Positions 1-11,036 of a stretch of DNA of 64,000 nucleotides are shown piece after piece. The stretch is from the NCBI GenBank assembly GCA_034440615.1, contig JAOTOM010004749.1, positions 62,001-126,000 on the forward strand. Reading direction: 5' to 3'. Position 1 is the stretch's first letter. Every line of letters starts with the position of its first letter. This DNA is from Ashinkailepas kermadecensis (lineage: Eukaryota > Arthropoda > Thecostraca > Neolepadidae). The position numbers and the translations under genes are program-made. Under the pieces are notes generated by a model. The model saw only the letters and a program-made list of their open reading frames with translations, did not search any database and was not told the origin of the DNA.

Positions 1-4
1 AGAT

Positions 5-189
5 TAAAATAGTGAGCTTAAATTACACTAGGTAGCTTCTAGAATTATCGATCAGCCGCGTGAACGCTTTGTAGACGGGTGGCGCGGTCTCGTGGCTTAG
101 GTTTCTGTAGTGTAGAGGAATAAGTCGGTGTCTTTTTGGTGTTTAAGTTTAAGATAGAGCTTAGGACTAAAATAGTGAGCTTAAATTAC
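5..189 (+). repeat. 22-bp direct repeat in LINE 5' UTR
   Basis: The 22-mer beginning TAAAATAGTGAGC occurs exactly at 5-26 and 168-189, 163 bp apart. It may mark 5' UTR monomers of the LINE, of which the window catches one full and one partial unit. Confidence 0.75.
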
Positions 190-313
190 CACTAGATATA
201 TTTTCAATATACTGGTGTAATTGCAAAGGTATCTAGGCTTTTTTTATTTTAGTTTGGTTTAGTTGGAGTTTGTAGCTGGTGAGTCGGGATAACTTTATTT
301 AAATAAATAAAAA

Positions 314-1183
314 ATGCAAGGCGACTGTGGGAAGTGTAAGTGTATGGTAGTCATTGGGGACTTGAGTAAGAAAGTAGATATGTTAGCAAGGGAGGTGGAG
401 CGTCTGAAGTGTTTGGTGGCAGGGCCCACCATAGGAAATGTCAGCCAGGCAAGCCAGGTGCAGGAGTCTAGGAGTGATAGGGGTGGAGATAGTATGGACC
501 ATGATAGTAGAGAGTGGAAAGTAGCTAGACGCCAGAGTACGAGACTAGCTTTAAGGAAAATTGACAAAGGCATTGAAACTAATAATAGATTTGAGGTACT
601 GCAAGAGAGAGATAGTAATGGTGATAAGGAGGAAGGTAGGAACGACCAGGCAGCTGATGATAGAGAGGGGGAAGTTTTAGTTATAGGGGACTCAAGAGTG
701 AGGTACATGGACCGTACTTTTTGTAGCAGGAACCCCAACAAACGGACTCGTGTTTGCTACCCAGGGGCCCAGGTAAAGGATATTGGTGATAGGATAGAAG
801 GAGTGATGATGGGTAGTGGAGAGAGCACAGCAGTAATTGTGCAGATTGGTGTAAATGATGTAGGAAAAGCAAAAACAGAGGAAACAATACAAGAGTATAG
901 GGCTTTGATAGGTAGGTTAGCTGTGAGTAGGAAACGAGGAATGGTAACATCCATCCTCCCTATGGTTAACGCAAGCATAGAGTGGTACTCGAGGGCCATT
1001 GGGCTGAATACCAGGGTGGCCAAGATTTGTAAGGAACTTGGGGTGGGATTCTTGGATTTGTGGGGGGATTTCTGGGGGAGGACTGAAATGTTTGCATTAG
1101 ATGGGTTACATTTGAGCAAGAGAGGAGTTGAATTGCTCAGCAATAGGTATGAGGAGGCTCTCATTAGGAAACAGGGAAACTAG
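314..1183 (+). CDS. LINE ORF1 protein with SGNH/GDSL esterase domain
   Basis: This is an intact 289-residue ORF. An N-terminal Cys cluster (C5, C8, C10) and a charged, coiled-coil-like stretch (about 15-35) precede a low-complexity linker with an NRFEVL motif (91-96). An SGNH hydrolase fold follows at about 120-285: block I GDS at 125-127, GVND at 179-182, and DGLH at 263-266, giving the expected Ser, Asn and Asp-His residues. In CR1-group LINEs this ORF1 esterase is thought to act with the RNA-binding ORF1 function in the retrotransposition particle; its substrate is not established. The ATG at 314 follows an AT-rich leader. The ORF ends 7 bp before the likely ORF2 ATG. It is odd that ORF1 is intact with all catalytic residues while ORF2 next to it is broken. 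Confidence 0.88.
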   Translation: MQGDCGKCKCMVVIGDLSKKVDMLAREVERLKCLVAGPTIGNVSQASQVQESRSDRGGDSMDHDSREWKVARRQSTRLALRKIDKGIETNNRFEVLQERDSNGDKEEGRNDQAADDREGEVLVIGDSRVRYMDRTFCSRNPNKRTRVCYPGAQVKDIGDRIEGVMMGSGESTAVIVQIGVNDVGKAKTEETIQEYRALIGRLAVSRKRGMVTSILPMVNASIEWYSRAIGLNTRVAKICKELGVGFLDLWGDFWGRTEMFALDGLHLSKRGVELLSNRYEEALIRKQGN

Positions 1184-1190
1184 ACAGGTC

Positions 1191-4161
1191 ATGGGGGATG
1201 TAGCTGATAGAGAGAGAAGTCTTGCAAACACCTCACAGTCAGCAAATAGGGGTAGCAGTAGATCAAGGGGGCAGAGTGGTAGCTCATCCAGAGATGATAG
1301 AGCTACTCAACGTGAAAAAGCCAAAGAGGGTTATGGAACTTTTGTTAAGTGTATGATGCTTAATGCTCAGAGCATTCGATCCAAATTTGATGAGTTCAAG
1401 TGTTATGTTGCTGAGGAGAAACCAGATTTTGTTTGCATTACTGAGGCATGGGTCAGTGAGGGATATTTTGGGGATAACTTGCAGGACTATGAGATCCAGG
1501 GATACAATATGTTTTCATGCAATAGGGGTCCAGCAGTGAAAGGGGGTGGTGTAATGCTCTATGTGAATAGCTTATACAGTTCTCAGAAAGTAGCAGATGG
1601 GGTAAAAAATGTGTCTGTGGAGTCCATTTGGCTTGATGTTGCTGTGGGAAGAGGCAACAGCAATAAACTGAGGATTGGAGCTTTGTATCGATCAGGAACC
1701 TTGCCACATTCTCAGCAACTGGAGCTCGATAAGGTGATTTGTGAGGAAATCAGTAGAAACTTTCAGAGGAAATGCCTTATTCTTGGTGACTTTAATCTAA
1801 AAGGATATGAAAATGTTGGTGCTGGCTCCCCATCATGTAGACTGTTTAGGAGATGCCTTGAAGAGGACTTGTTCTTACACCAGTTTGTAATGGAACCAAC
1901 CAGGCAGGGCTCATTCTTGGACCTTGTCTTCTCAGATTTAAGTGATTTAGTTCAAGACTTGACTGTAGAACTCTGGGAAGAAGTGACCATAACATAGTGA
2001 GATTTAAGGTACAAATAGCAGGGACAATCAAGGATAACTTGGCAAAGATTCCAAATTTTAACAGGGCAGACTTTGACTCCATGAGAGAGGCTTTAAGTGC
2101 CATAAAATGGGAAGAATAATTTTTTTATTTAAATGCCTGTGAAATGTGTGAAAAGTTCAAATCTTACTTGAGGGAAATTCAGATTAGACATGTCCCCCAA
2201 AAGCAAAGGCGCAAAAGAAGGGTAGGAAAGCCAGCATGGCTTACACCAGATTTGAGGAGATCAATTAAGGCTAAGAAAGATGCATTTAGAGTATTTAAGG
2301 AAGCTTCAAATATCGTAAATCTAAGGTCGTATCAAAAAGCTAGAGATGCTGTGAAACAGAAAACCAGAGCAGCAAGGCGGGCAAAAGAATTGGATTTGGC
2401 TAGGAACTGTAATGGGGACAGTAAAAAGTTCTTTAGTTTCTACAAGCTAAGTAAAGTTTCAAGCACAATTGGTCCACTGGAAGTAAATGGGACTATATTG
2501 AGTGAGGATGGTGAGATGGTTGAGGAGTTGAGCAAGCAGTTTAAATCAGTGTTTACAGTGGAGGATGTGACAAATTTGCCGACCGTGAACCACAGTTCAG
2601 TGACAGGTGATCAGATACACAATGTTGATTTCATTGATAGTGATGTTGTTTTCAATTATATTAGAAAAATAAAGCCAAACAAGGCAGCAGGACCTGATGG
2701 AATTTATGCTAGGGTATTGCGGGAAGCTGAAAAGGAACTGGCAATTCCACTTAGTTAATATTTTGTAGATCCGTTTCACAAAATGAAATTCCAACAGATT
2801 GGAAAAGGGCAAATGTAGTTCCTATTTTCAAGAAAGGAGAAGGAGGGAAAGTTGAAAATTATAGGCCAGTAAGCCTCACATCCCTAGTCTGCAAGGTACT
2901 CGAATCAATTATCAAAGATAGAATAGTTAGTTTTCTGGAAGGAAACAGATTGATTCAAGATACGCAACATGGGTTTAGAAAAGGGAGATCGTGTCTCACA
3001 AATCTCTTGGACTTTTTAAATTTTGCTACAGAACAATTTGATCAGGGAAATCAGGTTGATGTAGCATATCTTGACTTTAGTAAGGCCTTTGACAAGGTAA
3101 CCCATAAACGGTTAATGATGCAGCTTCAGGTCCATGGCATTGCAGGTAGCATCCTAAAATGGATTGAGTTGTGGCTTTCAGATAGACAGCAGAGAGTGAT
3201 GCTTAATGGTACAAAGTCATCATGGCAAAATGTTCTAAGTGCAGTCCCTCAGGGGTCGGTACTGGGGCCACTGTTGTTCATTATATTTGTGAATAGCATT
3301 GAATGTGGCCTAAGCAGTAAGGTTTTGAAATTTGCGGATGATTTGAAGATCTTTAGGGCAATAACAGGGCACAATGGGCAGGTTTTGCTGCAGAACGACT
3401 TAGACGAGCTTGTGAAGTGGTCCGAAAAATGGCAAATGAAGTTTAATTTTGATAAGTGCAAAGTCATGCATGTAGGTAGGCAGCATATGAAGGCGCCATA
3501 CTTGATGGATGGCCAAGTACTATCTGTGACTCAGCAGGAGAAGGACTTAGGTGTTATTTTGAACACAAAATTGGGGGCATCAGAACAGACCAAAGAAGCC
3601 AGGAAGAAGGCACTAAGAATGCTTGGGGCGATACAGAGGAATGTGTCATACAAAAGTAAGGAGGTCATCAGGAAGCTTTACTGTGCATATGTCAGGCCAC
3701 ATTTGGAATACTGTGTCCAAGCTTGGTCCCCTAGTTATGAGAAAGATTGTTGGCTTTTAGAGAGAGTACAAAAGAGGGCAACAAAAATGGTTAATGGTAT
3801 AGGCAACCTGGCATATGAGGAAAGATTGAAGACATTGAATATGTTTTCACTTAGATATAGAAGGCTGAGAGGAGATCTCATCGAGGTTTTTAAATTTGTT
3901 CATGGTCAGGAACAAGGATATCTCAGGGAAATGTTTGAATTGAACAGAAATGATGCAATTAGAGGTTATCAATTCAAAATTAAAGTTAATCACAGCAGGA
4001 CAAGGTTAAAACAGTCTTTCTTCACCAACAGGGTAGTAGAACACTGGAACCAGCTGCCAGGAACAATTGTCAGTAGCAACACACTGAACATCTTTAAAAA
4101 CGGCATAGACAATCATTATAAGAATAGGGGGCTTGTTTTTCTGTATTCCAGGGAGGGTTGA
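1191..4161 (+). pseudogene. LINE ORF2: endonuclease-reverse transcriptase, broken
   Basis: The start is taken at ATG 1191, just after the ORF1 stop; the open frame extends back to 1128. The endonuclease half shows MLNAQSIRSKFDE, ITEAW (catalytic Glu), LGDFNLKG at about 1780-1800, and SDHN at 1982-1993. The reverse transcriptase half shows KPNKAAGPDG, AYLDFSKAFDKV, PQGSVLGPLLF and FADD (3331-3342). Three lesions are visible: a frameshift near 1970 (the SDHN motif is in the next frame), a TAA stop at 2117-2119, and a second frameshift near 2750 after IPLS. From about 2755 to the stop at 4161 the frame is open. The protein would nick target DNA and prime reverse transcription; this copy cannot make it in one piece. 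Confidence 0.9.
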
Positions 4162-4262
4162 TTGACAGATTTGGTGGGCAAATGGTTCAGTGTACAAAGT
4201 GCAACCAAGAAGGGCCCTTGTGGCTCATAGTTGCACTGATCTTTTATGTCTTTGTGTCTTAG

Positions 4263-5030
4263 GTCCCCACAAATCGCGTCGAGCGAAGACCACTGGCGTG
4301 GGGTTCCCTCCGCCCCCGCCGGAACCACGCGTCAGGGCCCGACAAGTCGCGCCGGGACCAAGAGAAATCGCACCGGAGCTTCCAAAATCGTGCTGGAGTT
4401 CCACAAATGTGCGTCAGGAGCCCCAAATGAACACAACGGGACCCTAAGAGCACAACGGGAGGCCGAAAATGCACCGGGCCCTCTAAAGCACACCAAGTCT
4501 CGTAAATAGCAGCAGGGCTTAAAACATGGTGCTGCAGCTCTAAATAATCCCACCGGGAGCTCTAAAAAGACCACAACGGTGGCGCTCAAGGCACACCGGA
4601 ACCATGACGACGCATGGGCGACTCAAAAACAGGTCGCGCCATCAAAGAGTGGAATGGTCTTAAAAAGGAACAAAAAGATTGAGCACTAAATAAACACATC
4701 GAGGTCTTCGAAAACGCACCGGTACCTCAAACATATCGTCGGTGCACAAAAATGCAACAAAACCCTAAAAAAGAACCAGGGCATCAAAGATGTGTCGGGC
4801 CCATAACAAAGATGGGCTGGAGCCCCAAAACATAGCCGTAGACGACGAAAAACGCAATGTGCCCGCAAAAAGAACACCGAGTTGGGCCTTGGTTCGATAG
4901 CCAATTTGGGAGGATATTTAACCAAAGAGTTGAGGTGCATCGAAGCTCAGCGGCAATCCGGATTTCTTAACCACCTGAAAATGTGGGAAGAAGGAACTAA
5001 TCATCGAATTGAATTAATCCGTATTGAGTA
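4263..5030 (+). repeat. Degenerate ~30-bp-periodic repeat family, copy A (empty-site copy)
   Basis: Short units of about 30 bp follow each other with cores like GGAGCCCCAAA and GCACCGG. The stretch aligns in inverted orientation with two separated pieces further right: 4267-4500 with about 18720-18945, and 4530-5020 with about 14640-15146 plus 17698-17729. It contains the single TTAA (4519-4522) and the ATTATTTAG site into which two other elements inserted in copy B. No coding capacity is evident. The family is not one I recognise. Confidence 0.75.
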
Positions 5031-6008
5031 AGGAAAATTGAATTTGGTGTAATCGTTCATGCCGAAGATGATAAAGAGCGTGCAATAATTGTCTGAAGGG
5101 GCGTTAATTCCTCACTCACTGTAAAAGTTCACGGAGGAGCACTTTCAGCTCAAAATTCATTAAGATGGAAATGGTGGGTGGGTGAACAATGGTGCATATT
5201 GAAGGGCAACTTTTTTTTCCTCAGGATGCACTTTTCCTCTTAAGAGGGCATCTATTCCTCCGAGATGGGCGTCTTTAGCTGAAAGTCCGTTAAGCGGGTC
5301 AGGAGAGGTGATCCAATGGAGCCTCCCGGTGGGCGCCTTTTCCCGGTCAGAGGGGCGGCACCTTACCATCGGAGGGTGGAGGGCACATGTCCAAGTGTCT
5401 CTCCTTCTATTTCGAGCCCCCAGTGCGGGGTAGCTCCGTCAAAGTGGGCGGCAACACTCCGATTGCTCGAGTAGTTTTTGACAACGGAACGATTTTGCAG
5501 CGGGCGTATTTGCCCCAAAACTTTGTTTGCTTTTAATTCTAGGCACTAGTGTCTAGAATTAAAAGTAAATGCGTGTTTATCAACCATATTGTATATAATA
5601 TTGCTGATAAACACATTGGACTTCGTAATTAGGATTTCTTGAGACCCACAGGCATTGATAAACATGGTGTGTTGTTACAACAGCATGCCAAAAATGGGTA
5701 ACTCAACATTATTATTGAAGAAAAAAATCCCCGGTTGAATCCCGACGTTCATCTTTTCTTTGCGTCTCGCATCCGACCTTGAACGAAAAGGATAGGTGCT
5801 AAGCTTCCTTTGGTTAAATTCTGCCCTGGAGAGAAATGGCCCCGACGGCTGTGTTACCCCGACTTCCCCTAGTACATTTTGTATTGTTTTAGAATGCATT
5901 TTCTTCTAGGAATAGATAATTGTCTGCCACTTTCGCCATCTTTACGAAAATGTTACTTCGGATATGTTCATGAAGATCAGAAGAGCAAACGCATGAAGTT
6001 GTATAAGG
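5031..6008. other. Unassigned spacer with hairpins
   Basis: No gene is supported. About 5290-5375 resembles 11440-11510 (shared GAGCCT, CCTTTTCC and TCAGAGGGGC), suggesting an old dispersed repeat. Two hairpins lie at 5530-5614 and are listed separately. The rest shows nothing recognisable. Confidence 0.5.
5530..5614. repeat. Two adjacent hairpins (inverted repeats)
   Basis: The first has perfect 13-bp arms, CTTTTAATTCTAG at 5530-5542 and its complement at 5553-5565, around a 10-base near-palindromic centre. The second has perfect 10-bp arms, GTGTTTATCA at 5573-5582 and its complement at 5605-5614, around an AT-rich 22-base loop. Confidence 0.8.
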
Positions 6009-6379
6009 CAGTGCTAGTAGCGAAGCTAGGATTTTCTGAAGGGGGCCCGTGACGTGGTGCAACTCCTGACATTTCTTGCTGATCTAGTGTATTATTTGTT
6101 AAAGGGGCGGGCTCCCGTTCCACATTTGGCTGCGCCTCTGGGGAGTGCCTGAAGTGCCTCAATGGAAGCGCCGCCACCGGGTACAACACCGGGCCAGGGT
6201 GTGGGCATGGATAGAAGCGCAGCCAAAGGGGGTCCGGGGAACACCTCACCCCCTTTAACAATAAAAAATGCACAATGTAAAACAGGAAAATTATATTTTT
6301 ACCGCTCAAACCACAACATTTTCGGCACGCGATGCGATTTTTCATCGGTCCCCTTAAGAAAATCCTGGCTACGCCACTG
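6009..6379. mobile_element. MITE with CAGTG...CACTG termini
   Basis: The left end (CAGTG, then GTAGC, then AGGATTTTCT) and the inverted right end (CAGTGGCGTAGCCAGG, then ATTTTCT) match over about 30 bp with small indels. The element is 371 bp and non-coding. I could not find a convincing immediate target-site duplication; ATGAAGAT occurs near both flanks (about 5971 and 6383), which is only suggestive. The termini look hAT-like. It is non-autonomous. Confidence 0.6.
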
Positions 6380-6987
6380 GGGATGAAGATTAGACCATGT
6401 AAGCTATACCTGAACGTATTTCCGACACAACCGCTTATACTGCTATGCCAGCAGGCACTAAAGCCTTTGAGAGGATGAGAAAGTATCATCCAACTTCCTC
6501 ACGCCCACCAGTATCTGGTGCGTACAACACCATCTGGCGGGAAAAACTATCAACACTACTTTCAGCTTTACCGGAGAGATCGGACTTCATCGCTTATTGC
6601 CACCAGTTCGTTGCAACTGATGATTACTGTGCTTTGTGCTCGCTCCGGGTTGGTGCATGGTTTATCAGCAGTTCAATCTCCTGAAGCTTGCTGGAAGCTG
6701 TTTGACCTTGATGGGCGGTCTGATGAAGGCAAGTGCCTACCTAGTTCGGCAGTGGCTTAAGCATGCGTCGTGTCTAGTTCATCCTAGTTGCCATGGGGGT
6801 AGGAATAGGGGGAGGGGTCCACCTGTCTCCATATCAACTGGCAATTAGATGCGACTCTGCGTTTACAAAATCAGTGGCGGATGTAGTGGTGGGGGTGGGG
6901 GCCACTGAAGGCATGTTCCTCCTCCCCCATGTAAAAATGGTACAGCTCTGACCTGGTAGAGGTGTCTCTTCAGGGAGGCTCAAGCTA
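6380..6987. other. Unassigned spacer
   Basis: No supported gene. A CAGTGGCGGAT motif near 6870 resembles the ends of the MITEs elsewhere in the window but has no partner end that I can place. Confidence 0.4.
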
Positions 6988-7929
6988 TAGGGGAGAGTGG
7001 GGTAAGATGCCCAGGGTTTAGGGAAATTGGCATTGTGACCAAATTAACCCCCAAATCCTGGATCTCTGAATGTGAACACGAAGCCCCATCATTTTTCTAT
7101 CCACTGGAATGCACTGGATCACCGAGACTTGTCTCGTTTTCTCATTGTTGAGATTTTACCAGAGGCATGCAAAAGGGCGTCTTACCCCATGGGGTGGGTA
7201 AGATGCCCCATGGGTATGGGTAAGATGCCCCTGCCCTGGGCATCTTTCCCCATTGCCATAAAATGCAAACTTTATCGTTCATGATTTCGTAGGCACTTCA
7301 ACCGGCAGACGCATTCCTTCCCCTCACTGAAAAAAATCAACCAAACGTTCATGTTTTATTCTGAGTTTGCGAAAAAGAAACGCTTTGGTACCGAAATCAC
7401 CAGCCACCCGTGAATTCTTCTTAAGGTAGAATTCCACCAGGCTGGTGCCAACACATCACCATAGGGCATAGCATGCTTTCACAAGTTTCAATTCAACTTA
7501 AAACATACGCTGACAGCACAGATCAAATGTATTAGCGGCACAGGTCACAAGTGTAGCCACCATCGCCGTTAGCTTGTACGTCGGTATAGAGCACAAAGGC
7601 CCAGCCTTGGCAGGCTGCGCACTGAATCCGCTCTTCACACGACATGATAAATATCATGCCACAGATAATGCACCTGGTGTCATCTGGTTCTTGCGGCGTT
7701 GCAGATTTGCCAGCTTGTTGTTTTTTCTTTTGCGATCCTGGCTTTGTCTGTCTTGTCCCCTTCTTTTTAGCTGCCTCTACTTTTTCTTTTCCCTTCTTCA
7801 TTTTTCTTTCTTCAAGCATTTTCTTGTTAGGAGACGACGTGATTACTGTGGCTTGTTCAGCCCGACGAGATCTCTTTCTCTTTTCCGCTCGCGGAGTGGT
7901 GCATAACATATCTAGAATGCTGGTTGGTG

Positions 7930-8360
7930 ACTGCTGCGCGCTCTCCTCGAGACCGGCAGCTGTGGCGCTCGAGCCCGCAGGCTCCGGCGCCGGTTCCTGA
8001 GCCGACTGCATACGTTCTCATCGAGACCGGCAGCTGTGGCGTCGGCCGATTCCGGCGCCGGTTCCTGAGACGGCTGCACTACGTTCTCATCGAGAAGCGG
8101 CGCCGCAGCTCGGTGAGACGACTGCACCACCCCCCCGTGGCGCTCGAGCCCGCAGATTCCGGCGCCGGTTCCTGAGACGGCTGCACTACGTTCTCATCGA
8201 GACCAGCAGCTGTGGCGCTCGAGCCCGCAGACTCCGGCGCTGGTTCCTGAGACGACTGCAGCACGCTCTCGTCGAGACCGGCAGCTGTGGCGCTCGAGTC
8301 CGCAGTCTCTGGCGCCGGTTCTTGAGACGACTGTAGCGCGCTCCCGTCGAGACCGGCGGG
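7930..8360 (-). repeat. 75-bp minisatellite inside the transposase C-terminal region
   Basis: GGTTCCTGAG-type units recur at 8167, 8242 and 8317 with an exact 75-bp step (25 codons, in frame); steps of 68 and 107 bp nearer 7992-8167 break the frame. Coding expansion followed by indels explains the split C-terminus. Confidence 0.75.
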
Positions 8361-9350
8361 GGAATCGGGAGCCTCCTCCTCAGTCATCCGTGCGGGTGCA
8401 AAATCATCCTCGGTGAAAACCATGTCACAGGGCCATATTCCTGAGGCTTTAAATCCATTGATCGCCCGCTCCATGGTAGCAGATCTCGAGTAGGCAGTGC
8501 TGAAGATCTGAGCCAGCTCGTACTCGGTCACGCGCCTACCTGGATGGGCACGCATCCAGGTGTCCACCGCCTTGTTGTACGCGCTCTTGAGGGACTTGAA
8601 AACCGCCACATCTAGCGGCTGCATTATATGAGTAGAATGCGGCGGCAGTGTGATGATTGTCACGCCGTTTTCCCGAGCCATGTCGACGACCTCGAGCGAC
8701 TTATGGCTGTGATGGCCATCGAGGATGATCACGTGTTTGTCCTGCATTGAGGGCTTCACCACCGCCAGGAAATGGTGGAAACACGTGAGGAAAACCTCCT
8801 GATCCTCCTGATCGGTCCATCCAGACTTAGTGCACGTTCCCACCGAGCCTGGCGGCGCACCGTTCATCAGGCTTTGAACCATCTTCATCCTGCCGAAGAC
8901 GAAGACTGGAGGTAAGTACAATCCAGCCGCGTTGACTGCGCACAGAACAGTGACAGTCTTGCCGCGCTCTCCGCTTGTGATTTTCCCGACTCTTTTAACG
9001 CCTTTGGAAGCAACGATCTTCCCTGGAGTTTGTACGTTGGTCACCCCAGTTTCATCCATATTCCATACTTTCATGGGTCCGTAGTCGCCTCCGTCGAGAA
9101 CTGATTCGTATGCGTCGAAGAACTTCTTGACCTGAGGTCGGTTGAATCCGAAGGCTCGGGATAGGCTTGTGGCTTCTGGGCTCCTGATTGACAGGCTTGG
9201 GTGGCGACGCAAAAATCCGTAAAGCCAGTCTTTCCCAGCCATCCTGTGCTCTTTGTCGAACCGCACTTTCATGTCCATCTTCTCTGCGAACTCGTAGGCT
9301 AGACGCCGTACGTCCAGTGCTGTGAGCCCAAAAAGAAGTTTCTCCATTTC

Positions 9351-9778
9351 ATTGCGTGTAAAGAAAGCATACGACCTTCAATATACCAGGAGGTGCTGAG
9401 TTGACATTAAAAGTAACGTTAAGGATTATACTTTATTACTCAACGTTTCGGCCAGGGGCCATCGTCAGGAGTGATATAAAAATGTCAAGTTTTAACAATT
9501 GAAAAAAAGCACGCCAGCAAAAAAAGCGTGCAAAAGACACGTGGAATGCGGAAAAGCCGCTTTTTTTGCTGGCGTGCTTTTTTTTTCAATTGTTAAAACT
9601 TGACATTTTTATATCACTCGTGACGATGGCCCCTGGCCGAAACGTTGAGTAATAAAGTATAATCCTTAACGTTACTTTTAATGTCAACTCAGCACCTCCT
9701 GGTATATTGAAGGTCGTATGCTTTCTTTACACGCAATGTCTAAAACCCAGGAGCATCTAAGAGCCTTTCTTCGTTGTA
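9351..9778. mobile_element. Palindromic foldback insertion, probably Penelope-like, with 12-bp TSD
   Basis: TTTCTCCATTTC occurs at 9339-9350 and 9779-9790, an exact 12-bp target duplication within the transposase reading frame. The insert is a large palindrome with arms 9351-9528 and about 9558-9737 that are nearly identical, and a spacer of about 29 bases. A 40-bp unpaired tail follows (9739-9778). Each arm holds a hammerhead-ribozyme-like core: CTGACGA, then GGCC-CCT-GGCC, then GAAACGTTGAG (left arm, minus strand, about 9445-9475; right arm, plus strand, about 9620-9650). The right arm reads GTGACGA, so one conserved C is lost. Hammerheads in the terminal repeats of Penelope-like elements are established; the family assignment here is inference. 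Confidence 0.7.
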
Positions 9779-10838
9779 TTTCTCCATTTCTTTGATCTTT
9801 GTACGAGTTGTTCCTCAATTTCCTTTGGAATGTCTGTAGACCTTCCCAGACTTCCCGGGACCAGCACCTTCTCGTCTCGGTGGCGACGCAGTGTTTTTCT
9901 GGATATCTTGTACATTTTGGAGACCTTATGCAGGGAAGATCCACTACGTATGGCTTGAAGTGCTTGCTTGAGACTCTCTTGGCCATAGGAGCCTCGGTCC
10001 GAGGTCCTGGTTCTGGTTCGTGCCATGTTACGTGACCCTGAAAATGATATCGGAATTAGAAAATTGTTGGTGGAAATTGATACAAACTGATTAGGGTTGT
10101 GGCAAGGTATTATCTGATGGTGTTTGCCAAGGACGCATGAACCGGGGGTGGTGAGGGGAACAGGAAGGGCAGAGCAAAATGTATAGATGTTACCCGACAC
10201 GAAAAATGTACGTGGTAAATTTCAGACCGCAGCTTCCCAATCCCTTGTGGGTTACCCCCCCCCCCCTTCACGAACACTTTCAATAGTTCGTACGTCCCCG
10301 AGGGTGACAAAATAAATATATAAAAACATATTCGAGGTATGAAAGCTAATTAGCTACATATTAAAACATGAATGTGTCATTCGTAAACTACCGGCGGGAA
10401 AGACGCCCCATCTATGGGGTAAGATGCCCCCGGGGGCGTCTTTCCCCATCGATGTGTGGGGCGTCTTACCCACCAATGCCGAAATTTGGTCGCACGTAGC
10501 GTGCAGAAATAGGGCGATCGTGGCGCACTGGAGAATAATACCCTAGAGGCAAAATATATCATGTTCCGCGATGGAAAGTCCTACAGCACGCAAGTATATT
10601 ATTTGGACAGATATTTGCAACTATTTTGTTAAACTTTCATGATCGAAAACGTCAAAAAACAGAGAAACACTCAGCGCTCATCACACACTTGCAGCAACGG
10701 ACCAACTTTTTGCGCAATAAACAACCGTGGCTTCTGCTTCCAATCAAGAACTTCAGATATGTTCTCTAGTTCTTTGATCAGCCTATAGAGGGGATGGGGC
10801 GTCTTTCCCGAGGGGGCATCTTACCCCACTCTACCCTA

Positions 10839-10884
10839 CATATTTAAACCAAAATAACTGAAGGGGAAATGCCGCACCAGCAGG
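10839..10884. other. Short spacer
   Basis: Nothing recognisable between the pogo-like element and the next tandem array. Confidence 0.4.
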
Positions 10885-11036
10885 CTACTCCATCACCAAA
10901 AGGGCTCATTTTAAACCTACTCAACCTACTCTATCCCCAAAAGGGCTCATTTTAAACCTACTCAACCTACTCCATCCCCAAAAGGGCTCATTTTAAACCT
11001 ACTCAACCTACTCCATCCCCAAAAGGGCCCATTTTA
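10885..11036 (+). repeat. 41-bp tandem repeat, about 3.7 copies
   Basis: The motif AAAAGGGCTCATTTTAAACC recurs with an exact 41-bp step (AGGGC at 10901, 10942, 10983 and 11024). Units are almost identical, so the expansion is recent. Confidence 0.9.

Larger units (their letters stand above)
1..4262 (+). mobile_element. CR1-group non-LTR retrotransposon (LINE), near full length
   Basis: The element reads 5' UTR, ORF1 (314-1183), ORF2 (from 1191) and a short 3' UTR. ORF1 carries an SGNH-type esterase domain, a known hallmark of CR1-group LINEs. ORF2 carries an AP-type endonuclease and a reverse transcriptase with an FADD catalytic box, and no RNase H. The right boundary is set at about 4262 because sequence from about 4267 aligns, inverted, with another repeat copy near 18940. 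The left end may lie before base 1. ORF2 has two frameshifts and a stop, so this copy is not autonomous. The clade call rests on motif order and the esterase; the exact subfamily (CR1, L2 or relative) is not resolved. Confidence 0.9.
7532..10026 (-). pseudogene. pogo-like transposase, interrupted
   Basis: The N-terminal part starts at ATG 10026 (MARTRTRTSDRG) and holds a Psq-type helix-turn-helix (ESLKQALQAIRSGSS...VSKMYKISRKTLRRH). It is cut at about 9790 by a foldback insertion and resumes at 9347 with MEKLLFGLTALDVRR. The downstream 422-residue ORF holds the DDE_1 domain: Asp98 in WNMDET, Asp210 in IILDGHHSH and Asp246 in QPLDVAVF. A tail of 25-residue repeats (SSATAAGLDE...QEPAPE) follows, frameshifted near 8040-8130. 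Then comes a Lys-rich stretch and a PHD-like Cys cluster (CIICG...CAACQGW...CDLC) ending at 7532. The protein would bind the element ends and cut and paste it at TA. All three acidic residues survive. Confidence 0.88.
6988..10838 (-). mobile_element. pogo-like (Tc1/mariner superfamily) DNA transposon
   Basis: TA dinucleotides at 6988-6989 and 10837-10838 bound inverted ends of about 23-25 bp: GGGGAGAGTGGGGTAAGATG at 6990 and GGGTAGAGTGGGGTAAGATG read from 10836 downward. Inside, the transposase is on the minus strand. The subterminal regions (7178-7250 and 10389-10470) repeat GGGTAAGATGCCCC in both orientations and may be extra transposase-binding sites. TA target use, the Psq-type HTH and the DD36D triad fit the pogo/Tigger group. 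The copy is inactive: its transposase is interrupted by a foldback insertion and frameshifted in a C-terminal minisatellite. Confidence 0.88.

Noticed and set aside
6445..6760. Small ORFs with a CHQFVATDDYCALC-type Cys pattern
   Set aside because: Too short and isolated, no family match; likely chance.
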